A DNA stretch of 64,000 nt, taken from assembly GCA_019671005.1 (NCBI GenBank), contig CM033745.1, positions 31,337,526 to 31,401,525 on the forward strand, given 5' to 3'. Source of the DNA: Hibiscus mutabilis. Lineage: Eukaryota > Streptophyta > Magnoliopsida > Malvales > Malvaceae. Below the pieces are notes generated by a model. It was not told the origin of the DNA. It saw only the letters and a program-made list of their open reading frames with translations, and ran no database searches. The position numbers were made by a program, and so were the translations under genes. Every line of letters starts with the position of its first letter. The first letter of the stretch is position 1. Shown piece by piece: positions 11,178 through 23,903 of this stretch.

Positions 11178-12602
11178 TGTTGGAGTATGCCCAAAGACCA
11201 ATCATTAGATGATTGTAAAAAACATACTTATTTTATCTTGTTTATTAATATGAAGCCATTGTTATTATTATTTCAGTTATTATTCTACGTACATATAAAC
11301 CGAATTATAATAAAGTTCTTAGAATGATTATTCTTAAAAGGTCCTTAGTCGAGTATCTCTGTTGGCATGGACAAAATTGATGGATTTAAGACTAATATGT
11401 AGTTGATTAATGAAAAAGTGTTGTCATTGATATGGAGATGTCAAAATCAATACATGAGTATGTGTTGGAGAACGCCATATTGGACTGACCCTCTATGAGC
11501 ATGTTTCTTGGTTTATTTTGTGATAGTCACAACATTGCTCATAAGTGATAAATACATGTATGATCCTTAGACTTGAGATCATCATTATTTCAACATTGTG
11601 AGTCACATATTTTGATAGAGTCAAACGTGTGTTGTAACTGACCACGCTATAAAGACTTATATTGGATATGTCACAAGCTATGGGTGAGATATGGTTGGTC
11701 AATATAGGATTTGTCCCTCCTACATAATATGAGTAATATTGTAGGCCACTTGATTGAGTGAGACTAGAAATGCATGGCCATGCTCGAAAAAATTGATATG
11801 ATATATCATAGTTATTCATTAATAATAGTCTACTCAAGATATCAAGAAATATTAGATGGATTATACAAGTGTGACTATTCCATGACTTGTTTCTATTCTA
11901 GATATAAGGACAAACGTTGATACATGAACATTAATCATAGAAAGGTTATGCCGAACCACGACTTCTTGTAACTTAGGTAGTAATGATGTATTGCTAGAGG
12001 CCACTCATTGCCTGTAATATTAGAATTGTTCTAGATATTACTGCTAATGTTACACAAATCTACAAGGGTCACACCCTATGATTGAAACGAACATATATCG
12101 ACTAGATAACATATGTACAAATTTGTTGTACACAAAATTAGTTAAAATAAATATATATTTGATTTTAGTTAAAAATTCAAATTATTATAATTATTGTAAT
12201 TATATAGATACTTTTGTTTATATATATTTTAATACAAAATAATTATTGTAATTATCAAACACTATTAATGTATATATATATCCCTAAAGAAACCTAATTG
12301 AAGTAGAATTAGATTTTACATATTTAATTATATTTGGTTAAATATATTGTATATTTAATAAAACCAAATTTATGTAGAATTAAGTTTTTGAATGCTATAT
12401 AAAGGCATCAGGTCTAACAACCAACATTATGGCTATTGCTAATAACCTCTCTAACAGTTAGAGAAGTAAAATATTGTTCGTTTTGTTCGAGTGGACTGCG
12501 TAGAGGTCAGAATGCTATTGTGATGACTAGGATTCGACATCGTGCTAAAGGAATTGGATTCTCCTTACATCCCTGCGGTTTTCAGATTTAATTAAGGTAA
12601 CA
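11178..12602. mobile_element. Angela-like Ty1/copia solo LTR
   Basis: This 1425-bp unit starts TGTTGGAGTATGCCCAAAG and ends GGTAACA. The start resembles Angela-type copia LTRs, which typically begin TGTTGGAAATATGCCC. Flanking five-base sequences are TCTTA (11173-11177) and TCTCA (12603-12607), a duplication with one mismatch. A TATA-like word (TATATAAAGG) at about 12397-12406 fits a plus-strand promoter. There is no PBS, PPT or internal domain, so it is a solo LTR. Longest open frame is 114 codons and looks like chance. Confidence 0.78.
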
Positions 12603-12607
12603 TCTCA

Positions 12608-13350
12608 TCCTTTTTCACCCCACCAAAGGTTGAGTTCTCTTGAGGTCTCCAAGCCTCGAGTACAACTCTTGACTTTACAGGCTAGCGTCGCGCTTGATTA
12701 ATCAAAATAATTTCTGATATGCAAGAACTCTCAAGAAGGTAGCCCCATCAAACCTGTAAAACGTCTAACTTCAGTCACATTCTAATGAACTAGTAGATCC
12801 TGAATCTACTTCCTCCAAGAATGCCCTTGAGAAGGGCGATGATACTTCCCAAGTATCAACAAGACTCTTTTTAAACAGAAAAATGTTCTTCCAACCAAAG
12901 TGCGTCTATTGATAGATTTCGAGAGCAGATTATCCATACCCGCAACACAACTGTTATCCACGTATGGCGATGAAAATTCATTCCCATAAACTCTCATAAC
13001 GTATCCACAGGCTTCGGAATGTCTACAACATGCAACGAAGGCACCATTCAGGTGGTGAGAGGAGGACATATCCTCAACTCTGACATCGTTGAACCAACTC
13101 GCAACTCAACAATTCAGGGTGACCTCGCCTTCGAAAATGCTCCCATGAGTATCTCAACACTTAACTTGGCCACTCTCGGCCACAATCATAACCATCCTGG
13201 CGTCGCAACACTTGGACACACCATCAGGATTCCAGTCTTAAAGAGTATGAACTTAATTTAAAGGCTTGTATTCACTAGACACCTTACTAAAACACCTATA
13301 CCACCCAGGATTTCCTAGAATTGGCTAAACCTAAGCTCTAATACAATTGT
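12608..13350 (-). pseudogene. Decayed gypsy RT next to LTR G1
   Basis: On the minus strand an 87-codon open frame (12806-13069) contains PYVDNSCVAGMDNLLSKS. Its spacing resembles the RT active-site block (PYLD..V..FIDDIL.YSKS), although the catalytic Asp pair reads Asp-Asn. Further along (about 12740-12775), NVTEVRRFTGLMG matches the conserved NVTEVRSFLGL step at the end of RT. The copia LTR interrupts just after it. Only about 280 bases separate this RT from the PBS, so gag and protease have been deleted. The match is weak and pieced together from two frames. Confidence 0.45.
13335..13346 (-). other. Primer-binding site of G1 (mutated)
   Basis: The minus strand reads TTGTATTAGAGC, two changes from the plant iMet-tRNA PBS TGGTATCAGAGC. 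It lies four bases from the LTR end at 13351, the usual spacing. Confidence 0.75.
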
Positions 13351-15647
13351 TGTAACACCCTGACCCGAATGTCACATTTGGGCCTCAAGCCCAAACCGAA
13401 ATCATAAAAATTTGCAACTAGATTTAGCCCAAACTAGGTATTTCCAAACTATTTACATCCAATAGTTCAAAACATAGATAAACAATTTAAATCGTTACAC
13501 AAGAGCTCCACCTTAATTTAAAACATTTAAACAATTGACTTGATTAATACAATTTTAAAAGTAATAAATTACAAACACGACCTTGTAAGGTCCTATGAAT
13601 ACATATCCCTCTAAACACAAGTACCGTACTCTAAAAACTTCCACATGTTGGAATCTCGTACTGATAGTGCTCCTCAAACCAACGATCCAACGATCAACCT
13701 ATGTACGGAAATGACGATTCCAAGTTCTGAGCTTACAAAGCTCACTGGTACACATCTACTCTGCTATACTTTATGCTAATCATAAACATAAGCATGCAAG
13801 CTAGTACGAGCAATAAGGAGAGATAAATAAACACGTGACACTACCACTAGTCGCCTAACCACATGCTCTCATCATGAAAAACATAACACATGACCCACAA
13901 GGCCCAACCATACTCAGGATCTCACCAGATCATCCAAGCAAAAGCATGCAAAGTCATACCACAAGCCTGGAGTGAGGCCGAATGCCACATAGCTTCAGGA
14001 ATGTACACTCTGAGTGAGGCCTGGTGCCACACAACTTCGGGAACATACACTCATGCTTGGAATCTCTCGTTGAGCATCTTTGAATGAAACCTGGCGCCAC
14101 ACAGCTTCAGGAATGTAGATTCAGTATCTCTAACCATGGTGTTGCAACACTTTCTCATTGGGTGTCTAGGTCCTATCAATCAAAGGTAACACAACCAATC
14201 GAGTGTCCAAACAACACACAACATGGAAATGATTACCATACAACTCACAAGATTTACAAGATTACCATACTATATGGTTTCTATCAAATATAAAGCCACC
14301 CATTTCGGTTTACCAACTTGTTAATATTTTATGAAAGTGTACATTAATCATCCTCATTAATTATCTTTATTAACTCATATTATCTCATTATCATCCCACG
14401 CAAGTTTTCCATCTTCTTATTAGCATGATAGATTATTCCACTCACTGGGTATCAATACTCGAACACGAATGTCGATATGATACTTTTGAGTATCAATACT
14501 CATACGTGTACCGGTACCGATATAGCTTACTTAAAATCCGAAATTTCCACAAGTATTGGTACAGGTCGACCCGTACTGATACGAGTCCCCAATCATGTAC
14601 CAGTACACCTCGAAGCTCGTACCGATACCCTAAAGACGTGTTCGCACCATTACCTTGAATTACAATTTTACAACACTTTATTTGATTCCTAAAGCTTATG
14701 AAAGTCATTAGGGTTTGTTTACTAACATTTTTAATTAATTAATACTAGTTACCAGCTTCATGATCATTTATTCGAATATTACCAATTTTTAGTCGAATTA
14801 GTATAATTTTCATCGAACATGTCGATTCGTATTTCAAATACTCAAGCAACATAACATGTAAATCAATCAATCAGACAATCATATGAGTTTTCAAACGACC
14901 CTACACGGTCTCTAAAGCTCATAATAGTCTCGAATATTCTCAAGCTCATCAGGCATCTCAATATTTACCAAGCCTCGTAATACCGGTCAAAACACATGCC
15001 TATTCATCGTCTACCAATTTTGCAGATCCCAACTCACAAAGCAATCACATTTATGATTCTCATGAAGCAATAGGAGTTTAAGGTGTACTAACCTCAAGAA
15101 TAGCGATAAATTCGCATATAAGCTTCCCGATTACTCTACTTGGTCCGATATCCGATCTTGAAAAATCCTCATATATAAAAATGAATATGAAAATATTTTA
15201 ATTCCATCCATCCCCTAAACAATTCACAAGGTCAAATGCATAAAAATAGCTTATAAGTTCGAATTTGGAAAAATGGACGATGACAACAGACTGAGAACGT
15301 TGAGAAACCCCCAAGTAGGGTATGTGTAAAAAAGTCAGATTCAGAACGAATTTGGCTATTTGTGCGTTATGCAACAATTCACATCCCATTTTTCTTTATT
15401 GATTTTAATATATTTTCTTTATTTCAGGTTGCCTTCAGTTCTAGTCTATTTTTGGTTTAACTAAAATTGGGTCAGGTTTGTTTCAGGTTTTGGATCAAAT
15501 TTGTGTCATCGTATCTAGGTTGATTTCGGGTCTCAATTTGATTAAATTGGTTCCGATCTTGTGTCATGTTTTCCACGTCTACCTACAATTAACAAACATA
15601 CGATACATACTATCTTTCTTAGGCACCCAAAGAATTGGGATGTCACA
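13351..15647 (-). repeat. Gypsy LTR G1 (5' LTR, minus strand)
   Basis: This 2297-bp LTR has plus-strand ends TGTAACACC and GATGTCACA. Its 41-bp repeats lie at 13970-14010, 14012-14052 and 14082-14122 (core GCCACA.AGCTTC.GGAA). Region 14445-14640 is rich in GTATC/GATAC-type palindromic words such as GTACCGGTACCGATA, shared in style with LTRs C1 and C2. No second LTR copy is in the window. The boundary at 15647 cuts an RT fragment, consistent with insertion into an older gypsy copy. Confidence 0.75.
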
Positions 15648-15850
15648 TTGACTCAAACTCTCGTGAATGTGTCCTTTTTCCAAAAATTCTTCCGCTTGTA
15701 TTTGTAATTCCTTTGTTTCATTGGGGTTGCTTTTATAAGCTGGTTTATTTGGAACGATAGATTCTTGTGTAAGATCAATCTAATCTTCATTGACTCGTAA
15801 ATGTGGTAATCTTTTGGGTGCATTGTCAAACACATCTATATAATCCTGCA
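15648..15850 (-). pseudogene. Gypsy RT N-terminal fragment
   Basis: The minus strand encodes a segment just upstream of the RT core: LPHLRVNED, IDLTQESIVPNKPAYKSNP, then NETKELQIQAEEFLEKGHIHESLS. This resembles the chromovirus pattern IDLIPGASLPN.PAYR.NPEETKE, a conserved approach to RT. One stop interrupts it. It ends exactly at LTR G1, so G1 probably inserted here. The rest of the element is not visible to the right, where LINE sequence begins within about 150 bases. Confidence 0.75.
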
Positions 15851-16004
15851 AAAGAGAAATTAAACAGTTGGCAAATAATCGTTATTGTTAAAAATAAATA
15901 GTTTTGCCTAAAACGAAAAATTATGCAAGGCTATTTAGTAAAAAAGGCATGTCTCACATCTTTTTCTCTCACATATAAGTTTTGAGACTCTTTTCTATAG
16001 GTGA

Positions 16005-16523
16005 CATATGATTTTATTAGAGTGTATCACACATACTAAAACATGGTCATAAGTCTCGTTAAAAACCTCCCTAAACCTAAATGGAGGAAAAGAATACCCA
16101 ATCACCATGTGAAAAAAGAAGGACCAAAGCACCAACACAAGAACCAAACCCCATTTCAAATTGCAACAACATCGCATGTAACCCAAAACCAAATGAAGGC
16201 ACCCAACCAACCATGAGCAGAAAGCCAAGGCACCAACTTCATACAAAACCAAATAGTAAGACAAAGCAAGCATCGCCAAGTATCACCAGCCCCTAACACC
16301 AAGCATTAAGCCTCATTGCCTCAATCACTCAAAACCATTAGAGAACATAGAAGGGTGATCAACACCCTCCTTAGCCAAGACGTCCGCTAGACCATTAGCT
16401 TTCCAAAACACATGTGAAAAACAAATGCAACATAAATCCGCACAAGTTGAATCTATTTCCACGAAAATGATCCAAAACCTCCACGACCGACATTCTTTTT
16501 GCAACACCTAACCAACTGCCACA
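16005..16523 (-). mobile_element. LINE 3' end A (L1-type)
   Basis: The minus strand encodes the C-terminal end of a plant LINE RNase H domain at 16325-16507 (SHVFWKANGLADVLAKEGVD). The 3' untranslated region follows, containing ACCTAAATGGAGGAAAAGAA (plus strand, about 16072-16091). The same tail occurs at about 18176-18220 in LINE B, so both belong to one family. Only the last 0.5 kb remains, the usual 5' truncation of LINEs. The region 15851-16004 to its left is AT-rich and unassigned. Confidence 0.75.
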
Positions 16524-18128
16524 CTAGAATATGACTAGAAAATTAAGTTTGCTACCGTACGCCACCGCGATTGCAATTGGAATCAATCTTTGCAAAAGAA
16601 TATGACAATCATGACTCTTCAACCCTAAAATATTACCATCACTTATGTTAGCACATCGTGAAATGCTTGATGCATATCTATTAGGAAACTTCACTAATTT
16701 CAGAAAATAAAAAAATTTCTTCCTTTCCTCTTTTGATAAAGTGTAGCATGTAATAGGCATCAAGTAAGAACCATCATCTATTTTTTTTCAAATATAGTTC
16801 TTTCTTGATTTTCATGTCCTCGAGATCCAATCTTGCACTTACAATATCTTTTGTTTTCCTTCAATGTTCAACATTGTTCCTAAAATATTATCATAAATGT
16901 TTTTCTTGATATGCATGACATCTAAATTGTGTCGTAACTCCATTGTTTTCAATAAGGCATCTCAAAGAAGATGCTTTTCTTAGTCTAATTCAACTATTCA
17001 GGGGTACACTTTCTCTTCATTTTGTTCGGATGTATTCAAAAATTGTCTTCTTTGATATTGTTTAATTTTTGTAATAACTCTGTGTCAAATAAAGTTTTCA
17101 GCTTTGATATATTTTCTACCTTACCGTTAAACATTCTACTTATTCTCCAAATATGACCATAAGAAATAAAATGACGATGAAACATGTAACATATCTTATT
17201 TCTTAACTTTCGTGATGGAGCATCCTTATTACTAATGGGGCAAGCCAAATAACCTTTGGTATTCCAACCTAATAGATCTCCATAAGTAAAAAAGTCATTT
17301 ATAGTCAAAAGAACAACTACATGCATTTGAAAATGCTCATTCTTATATACATCATAAGTTCATACTCCATATACTGATAAATCTTTTAGTTCATCTATCA
17401 ATTGTCTTAAATAGACATTGATATCTTTTCCTAGAGAGTTTTGTCCAGGAAGAAGTAATGACATCATCATGAAAGGCTCTGTCATATATATTTAGTGTGG
17501 AAGATAATACGACGTAACAGTAAATAAATACTCTATGTATAGCTCATGATATCGAATGGATTAAACCCATTAGTTTCTAGACCAAGTCTAACATTTTACG
17601 GATCATGTACAAACCAATCATTCTCCTTGTGAAATCTTTCCAAGCATCTCTATCCGCTTGATGCCTTGTGTGTCATCATCAACATGTTTTTCTGTATGCC
17701 ACTGTATATCTTTTGTTGTGTTCTTATTCATAAACAACCATTGGAGCCTTGGTTTTAGTGGAAAATAACTCAATACCTTCCATGTATTTTATTCTCAATA
17801 ACCTTTTACCGTGATGTTTTACATTTTGGACAACTTTGTCTATCTTTGAACTCCTCCAGAATGGAGCACAATCATATCTGCATACATGAATTGATATGTA
17901 ACTGAGTCCTATGTCTGTCAAAGATTGTTTCACCTCATAATATGATGTTGGAATTGTACTATTGGGAAAATCCTTTCTCAATATTCTCAAAATCATATTT
18001 ATTGATTTGTTGCTCATGTTGAGATCATAAAAATACATTTTCACACTCTCGGTAAGGATATCGAAATTTACATTCCAATCCCATATTACTTTTAATGAAT
18101 TCCATGAATGTTGAAACACCCGCAACAT
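16524..18128 (-). pseudogene. CACTA (En/Spm) tnp2-type transposase remnant
   Basis: Three minus-strand blocks fall in the right order for the tnp2 family. The N-terminal block at 17724-18128 has SYYEVKQSLTDIGLSYISIH and CRYDCAPFW. The middle block at 17036-17326 has LTINDFFTYGDLLGW and GYLACPISNKD. The C-terminal block at 16524-16763 has ITCYTLSKEERKKFF and LKSHDCHILLQRLIPIAI, which belongs to the domain after the transposase core. Stops and frameshifts separate them. No terminal CACTA repeats were seen, so this is an internal fragment bounded by LINE sequence on both sides. Confidence 0.82.
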
Positions 18129-18149
18129 ATTTCATAGAATATTTTTTAT

Positions 18150-19486
18150 TAATAAAGGGAAAATGTTACTACAAGCCTCGTTAAAAACCTTCTTAAACCT
18201 AAATAGAGGAAAAGAGTACCCCTGGTAACGAAAACAAGTGAATTACAAAGCGTTCAAATCTGCATTCAGTAGTAACAGTACCTCATTAGGTGGAGACTCA
18301 AAAAACCAACTACCCAAAGGCTTCCCCAGGAAAAGCCTACTAAACCATCAGCCACCGCATTCACTTCACGTCGAATATGAGAAATATGTACCTCCTAACA
18401 TCAAGCCAACAATTCTTTGATTTGAAAAACAAGGCCACTATTCCCCAAAGCGAGAGAATCACCTTTAAGAATCTGAACTACAGAACGATTATCGCATTCC
18501 AAATCAACCTGATAAAACCGTAAATGCCACGCTTGGGATAATATATCATGAACAACCCATAATTCCACGACAGTTACCAAACAACTACCTAAGCTTCATG
18601 AGAAGCCAAAGATCCATTCCCCATCACTACCCCGGATAACACCACCCGTAGCTGCCATGGCCAAATAGACCCCAAATGTGGCATCCGAGTTGGCTTTCAC
18701 CCAACCAATCGAAGGCCGGGACCAACCTGACACCACACTCGACATTGAAGAAACTAAAGTACCACCAGCTGTAACAATTTCCACACAAAAATTCCTGTAT
18801 AAGTCACAACATTCCCAAAACTGTGCGTGTTATCCTGGAAAATCAAAGCACATCTCCTTTTCCATAAAGTCCAACATGTAATTGCAAATAAAGTCGACCA
18901 TTCGCTACCCAAAGATTGGGCATGAGCATTACCCCACAGGTTTTCTTCCAACTAAACAATGAATGGCAAGGAGCCGAAGGCCTGCATCCTATCGTGCCGC
19001 AAAAGTTGGTTCCAAACTTGTGTGCACAAGTCCTAACCACGTGGTCCAAAGATTCCTCACCTTGATTGCAAGCCAGACAAGATGTGATGCATATCAAATG
19101 GCATAAACCATGTTCAACGTTCGTCAAAAGTCAATCATGTAACACAAGCCATAAAAAGACACGAATGCATTGGAGAACTTTTAAGTGCCAAATTAACCTC
19201 CACAACCCATTCGAATTCGGTGAAGGAGCCCCCAACGACGCATAGACCGATGAGGAAGTGAAGAGTCGATGCTCCTCCATCGTCAACTAGGCTTTTCGCG
19301 GCCACGAGCAGTATGAGGGGGACCATGCAAGCAATCTGTTGGACAATAGCACTATGAAAGAGTTGGTTAAAGTGAAACCAATACCAATTCCCTGATGTTG
19401 AAACCATCAAAGCCATAGGAGTCAGAGCTGCGGGAGAATCTACAAGGAAATGAATAGTTAGAGGCTCAGCGTCATCAAGCCAAACA
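18150..19486 (-). mobile_element. LINE 3' end B (L1-type, zf-RVT and RNase H)
   Basis: The minus strand encodes, in order, a zinc-finger-like zf-RVT region at 18843-19127 (CLACNQGEESLDHVVRTC), a linker with FAITCWTLWKRRCALIFQ (18754-18951), and an RNase H domain at 18596-18784 (GWVKANSDATFG and GGVIRGSDGEWIFGFS). The RNase H ends in decayed sequence, then the shared 3' tail at 18176-18220. The 5' part with endonuclease and RT is absent. The block ends at LTR C1 (19487). Frames are broken. Confidence 0.82.
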
Positions 19487-21191
19487 TGTCATATCCCAAA
19501 AATTGACCTAGTTGGGTTAGGTTCTAGTGATCGGAAATTTTGAATTCGGTGTGCCCAAGTGATGTAAATATTCAATCCATGTACCCCGTTTGTTAGTAAT
19601 AAAGCTATGCGGACTTGATTTAAATAATTGGATCCTCTTTGTAAGAAATTTGAAGCTGGAAATGTGAAATCTGAGTCAAGCGTATCGATGTAAGACCAAT
19701 ATCGACACGGCCTAACTATCCATAACTAACTTACCTATTTTAGCTTAGTCGTATTGATACATCCATAAGGTATATCAATATGGGTCACTACAGAAATCTA
19801 TCCTAGTGACTAAATTGAAAGATATGGGAAATAGGTTGCTGAGTCACCACCTTGCTTGCCTCCCTTCACGTGGAATTGATCTGAAAAGATGACAATTAGT
19901 CATACAATGTCAATTGTTGAGAAATGATTAGGAAAAGATGTTATTATTAGTTTAAGCAAACCCTTAGGTATAGGAAAGCTTTCCATTGGCTCCTTTAGAG
20001 GTGGGAAATGATTGAGATTATAAGCACCTTTAAGAGGATTTAGAAAAGCTTCTTCCTTGTCTATGATATCCACCGAAACCAAAATCCCCCTTGTCTTGGA
20101 AAACAAACCCACACCTCCATTGTTGTCTTATTCGTTGAGCTCAAGCATACACCTCTCCTATTGAGCCTCTTAAGTCCACATTTTCTTTGATTCAAAGGTA
20201 TCGTTCCACAACTATCGATTGGGTAAGTAAGAACCCTAAATCAATTATTGAATTCTATGAATATTTGGAGTTTAATTTCAAGTTGAATTACTAAGCCTAA
20301 TCGTTGAAATGAGTGTTGATGTCGTTATGTTAACTATTCCTTATGTTATTTTCTAGCTCAAGAATTGAAGGAAACCAATCCATCATCCCTAAACAATTCT
20401 AAGAGCAAAGGAATCAAAATCAGGGAACCCTAAAAGCTTTCGTGCACTAAGTGAGTGTAGTTGTGTCAAGGGATAAGCTAGGTGCCATCCCGTTGCATTT
20501 GTTTTGTGATTATGATTGCACATTGTTTAAGGGCTCAAGTAGAGCAAACACATGTGGATCCTAGTGGTAAATGTGGTAAGTGCCCATGTTGTCTTGATAT
20601 GTTCATAAGCATATATATGATATCCGAAATATGTTACATGTGAAAAATGTTATGGATATGTTATGTTATGTGGAGCTAAGGCTCGATTTGCTATCCGATA
20701 TGATGTGATCCGAAAGGTAAGGATTATAATGAAATATGTGACCTTGGAAACTTAAAGATATTGGATACAATTGGATGCGATAGGGTTATTCGAGCTCACT
20801 AAGTAAGGGATTGGACTACGGTTGGAGGGCTACGACCTATATGTGGTGAGATAAGGTTGGTTTGTGTAAGGGATATATTTTTCGGAGCTACGGCTCAAGG
20901 CTAAAGCCTACCTTTGATATGATTTAGTGTACAGGGGAATCTACGTATCCATTCGTTACCATGTCCAAGGGAAATGATATGTTTGTATGATTTAAAATTT
21001 CTACATGGAATTATGACTATTGGCTTGAATACGTTTTTATGTGATTGATGCTATGTAAATTATTACCCAAGCATGTATATATGTTGTTCATGTATTTGAT
21101 AAACTTATTGTGCATTTGTTATAACTACCTCACTAGGCTATGTGAGCCTAACATCTGTGTGTCTCATGCATTTCAGGACCTTGAAGCAATC
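19487..21191 (+). repeat. Gypsy LTR C1 (incomplete)
   Basis: It begins TGTCATATCCCAAAAATTGACC, similar in layout to the start of C2 (TGTGACACCTCAAAATCCGACC). It contains TATCGATGTA and TATCGACACG-type words (19685-19790) and a GGACTACGGTTGGAGGGCTACGACC block (about 20813-20837) like that of C2. It stops without a TTACA end where C2 starts. The likely reading is that C2's element inserted into C1 and the remainder lies beyond this window. The plus orientation comes from comparison with C2. Confidence 0.55.
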
Positions 21192-23899
21192 TGTGACACC
21201 TCAAAATCCGACCTAGTCAGAATTGGGTTTCGGTGATCAGAAACCCTATATCGAAAATGTTTAAATATTGCATTTGTGTTGACCACACGGTCAATTGTAT
21301 TGATATTGGACTCTAATTGAGTCAGATAATTTATTAAGGACCCTATTGAATGTACGAGAAACCTTTTAGTGGCTAAATTATAAAAATTGAAAGTTTGGGG
21401 ATATAAGTATAAGGAGATGAAAGTTGAGGGACTAATCTTACGATTAGCCCCTCCTCAATTATAAATCCCATACGTGGGATTATCGGGAAAGTTTCCTTCA
21501 ATAGAAGGAAACCTACTGCTATTAACACAAAGTAAATAGCTAAGGAAAGAAGAACAACTTACCCGAGACTTGAGAAGCAAACACCTCCTTTTTATCATCT
21601 TCTTCACCTAAGCAAGCACCTCCATTGGAGCTTGATTTCAAGTTAGTTTTTCTTTGATTTATTGTTATCGGATCGTTGCAAGTGATTGGGTAAGCTATAA
21701 TCCCCAAACAACCATTAAATTCTATGGATGTATCAAGCTTAATCACAAGCTAGGGTTTGGCCATCCATGGAGTTTGATAGTTAATAGCTATTTTAAGCTT
21801 CGATATTGATATCGTTATATTGATTTTGGTATCGTAATATTGAATCTAACCGAATCCTATTGTTTTTAACTAGCTCAAGAAGTTGGTAGAGATCATCCAC
21901 CGTCACCAATAAAAGCTAGGAACAATGGGATTGCTATCTGTCAACCTTGAAAGCTTAGGAATATCAAGGTGAGTGTAGTTAGAGTCTTGGGATTAGGCTA
22001 GGTGCCTTTCCTGACTTCATCGTTAATAGAATTATCATTGCTAACTCCATTGTTAAGGATTATTGTATTGAATCACTTATCGGACATCATGGTGAGTATT
22101 GGTAAGTTATCGCATCGAGTTTTGAGCATCGTCAATGCCATTGTCATTGTTATTGAACATCGGGTATGGCTATCGTTGTTGTCATTGAGTATTGTTTTTG
22201 CCATGATCATCGCCATTTTCATTGAACCATGAAAGTATAGGGTATTGATATAACATTGATATAGTCAATGTCATTGATCATTGATGTCAACATCGTTATG
22301 GTTATCGAAACATTGAAAATGAACCATAGGCTATTGATATTGTCATTGAGAACATTGAAATATTACTATCAACATTGATACTATTATTGAACATTGATAT
22401 TGAATCATTTCTTATTGATAAAGCTATCAAATATATTGAATATTGTCATTGCTATTGAGCATCGATCATTGATATTGTCACTGGACCTTGGATTTGAAGG
22501 ATATTGGATACAATTGGCATGCCATAGAATTCATGAGCTCAATGTACGGGTGGACTACGTTCCAAGGGCTACAACCTATATTGATTTGGCGAGGCGGAGG
22601 GATATGTTGTGATATTGGTCATATTGGCGAGGTGGAGGGATTAGACCATTCATTGATTTGGTGAGGCGTAGGAATTCGTGTAATCATTATCCGGAATCGA
22701 TCCAAGGGTTATTTATGAATTAAGGAATCATTGTTATTGAATATGATCATTGCATTGTTTCTATTGATCTATCACATTGTCATTGTCAAGTATGAATTGG
22801 AATGCATTACCCTGATATTGTGTTTTAATTGTGACTACCTGACTAGTCAATATATGCCTAATGCCTTGCATTTCATCCATTTCAGGTTAAGAAATTCAAT
22901 GTCGGTGATTGGATAAGTTGTTGCATTGTACTAGTCAATATAAGTCTCTTTTGATATGTATATTTTGTGCTTGTGGGATGTTAGTGCACTCGACCTAAAA
23001 TGAACTTTTCATATGGCCTAAAAGGGACTAAAAGTGCATATTTGGCTCTAAAAGTTGAAAACATAGTAAATAGATTCGGATCAACACGAAATTTGGCATG
23101 AGAATAGTTTATAATGTTTAAAACTTACTGATAAAATTTCATTACATTTGGACCTTGATTGATAGGTTAAATCGAATAAAAACCAGCAAAAATCTGTCAT
23201 TACAAGGCAAGACATATCAGTACGGTTGATCGCATATCGATACGACCTTGCATATTTGGTATGGTCAATGATGGTCAACAAGGGGCGTATCTGTATGGAT
23301 TTTGGCTACTGGAATTTGGGTGTAAAAAATAGTATCGATACGGGGTCAAGGCGTATCGATACGTGGTCAATGTGGTCAACCAGTATCAGTACGACCTCAA
23401 CCGTATCGATACAATCCTGATACTTTGAATATAGAATTTGGGAATTAGATTAAAGCATATCGATATGGCCATAAAGGTATCGGTAGGGTGATAGTTAAAT
23501 CTGTTAAAAGATGAAGAACCCAACTTTGTATTGTTTACAATATTGTCACTAATTAATGCATGGCTTAATTGAATGGGCAACCGAACTTCGAATAGTATGA
23601 AAATTTGTACGCTCACTGTTTGAATAATGAATTTCATTTTGGTAAGGTTAATTTTGAAAAGGGACCACTAAAATACTAAAATTATGATTAAGTCCCTAAA
23701 ACTTATAAATGTTATAATTCAATCCTTATTGGATAGTCATAGACTCGTAATAGATTCACTGAATTTTTATATTATTCATTCTTGAATGTTGGGCTTATTA
23801 TTATCGCTTATTGTATGAAATTATTGTATCGATCATCGTTTAGTTCATCAGTAGCATACTCTGACTGGTTCTCGACCAGTCTGGGAAAAAGGTGTTACA
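21192..23899 (+). repeat. Gypsy LTR C2 (5' LTR)
   Basis: This 2708-bp LTR starts TGTGACACC, ends GGTGTTACA, and is followed four bases later by an iMet-type PBS. It holds three TTGGCGA..GGAGGGA-like units (22585-22601, 22624-22640, near 22655). Region 22000-22500 is a cryptic repeat of CATTGA/TATTGT-type words. Clustered GTATCGATAC-like palindromes lie at about 23217-23490. Confidence 0.82.
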
Positions 23900-23903
23900 T
23901 TTG

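Noticed and set aside
14425..14708. Open frames with Tyr/Arg repeats
   Set aside because: They are translations of GTACC/GATAC-type palindromic words in LTR G1, open on both strands.
16081..16296. 71-codon plus-strand frame rich in Pro, Asn and Thr
   Set aside because: It is antisense to the LINE A 3' region.
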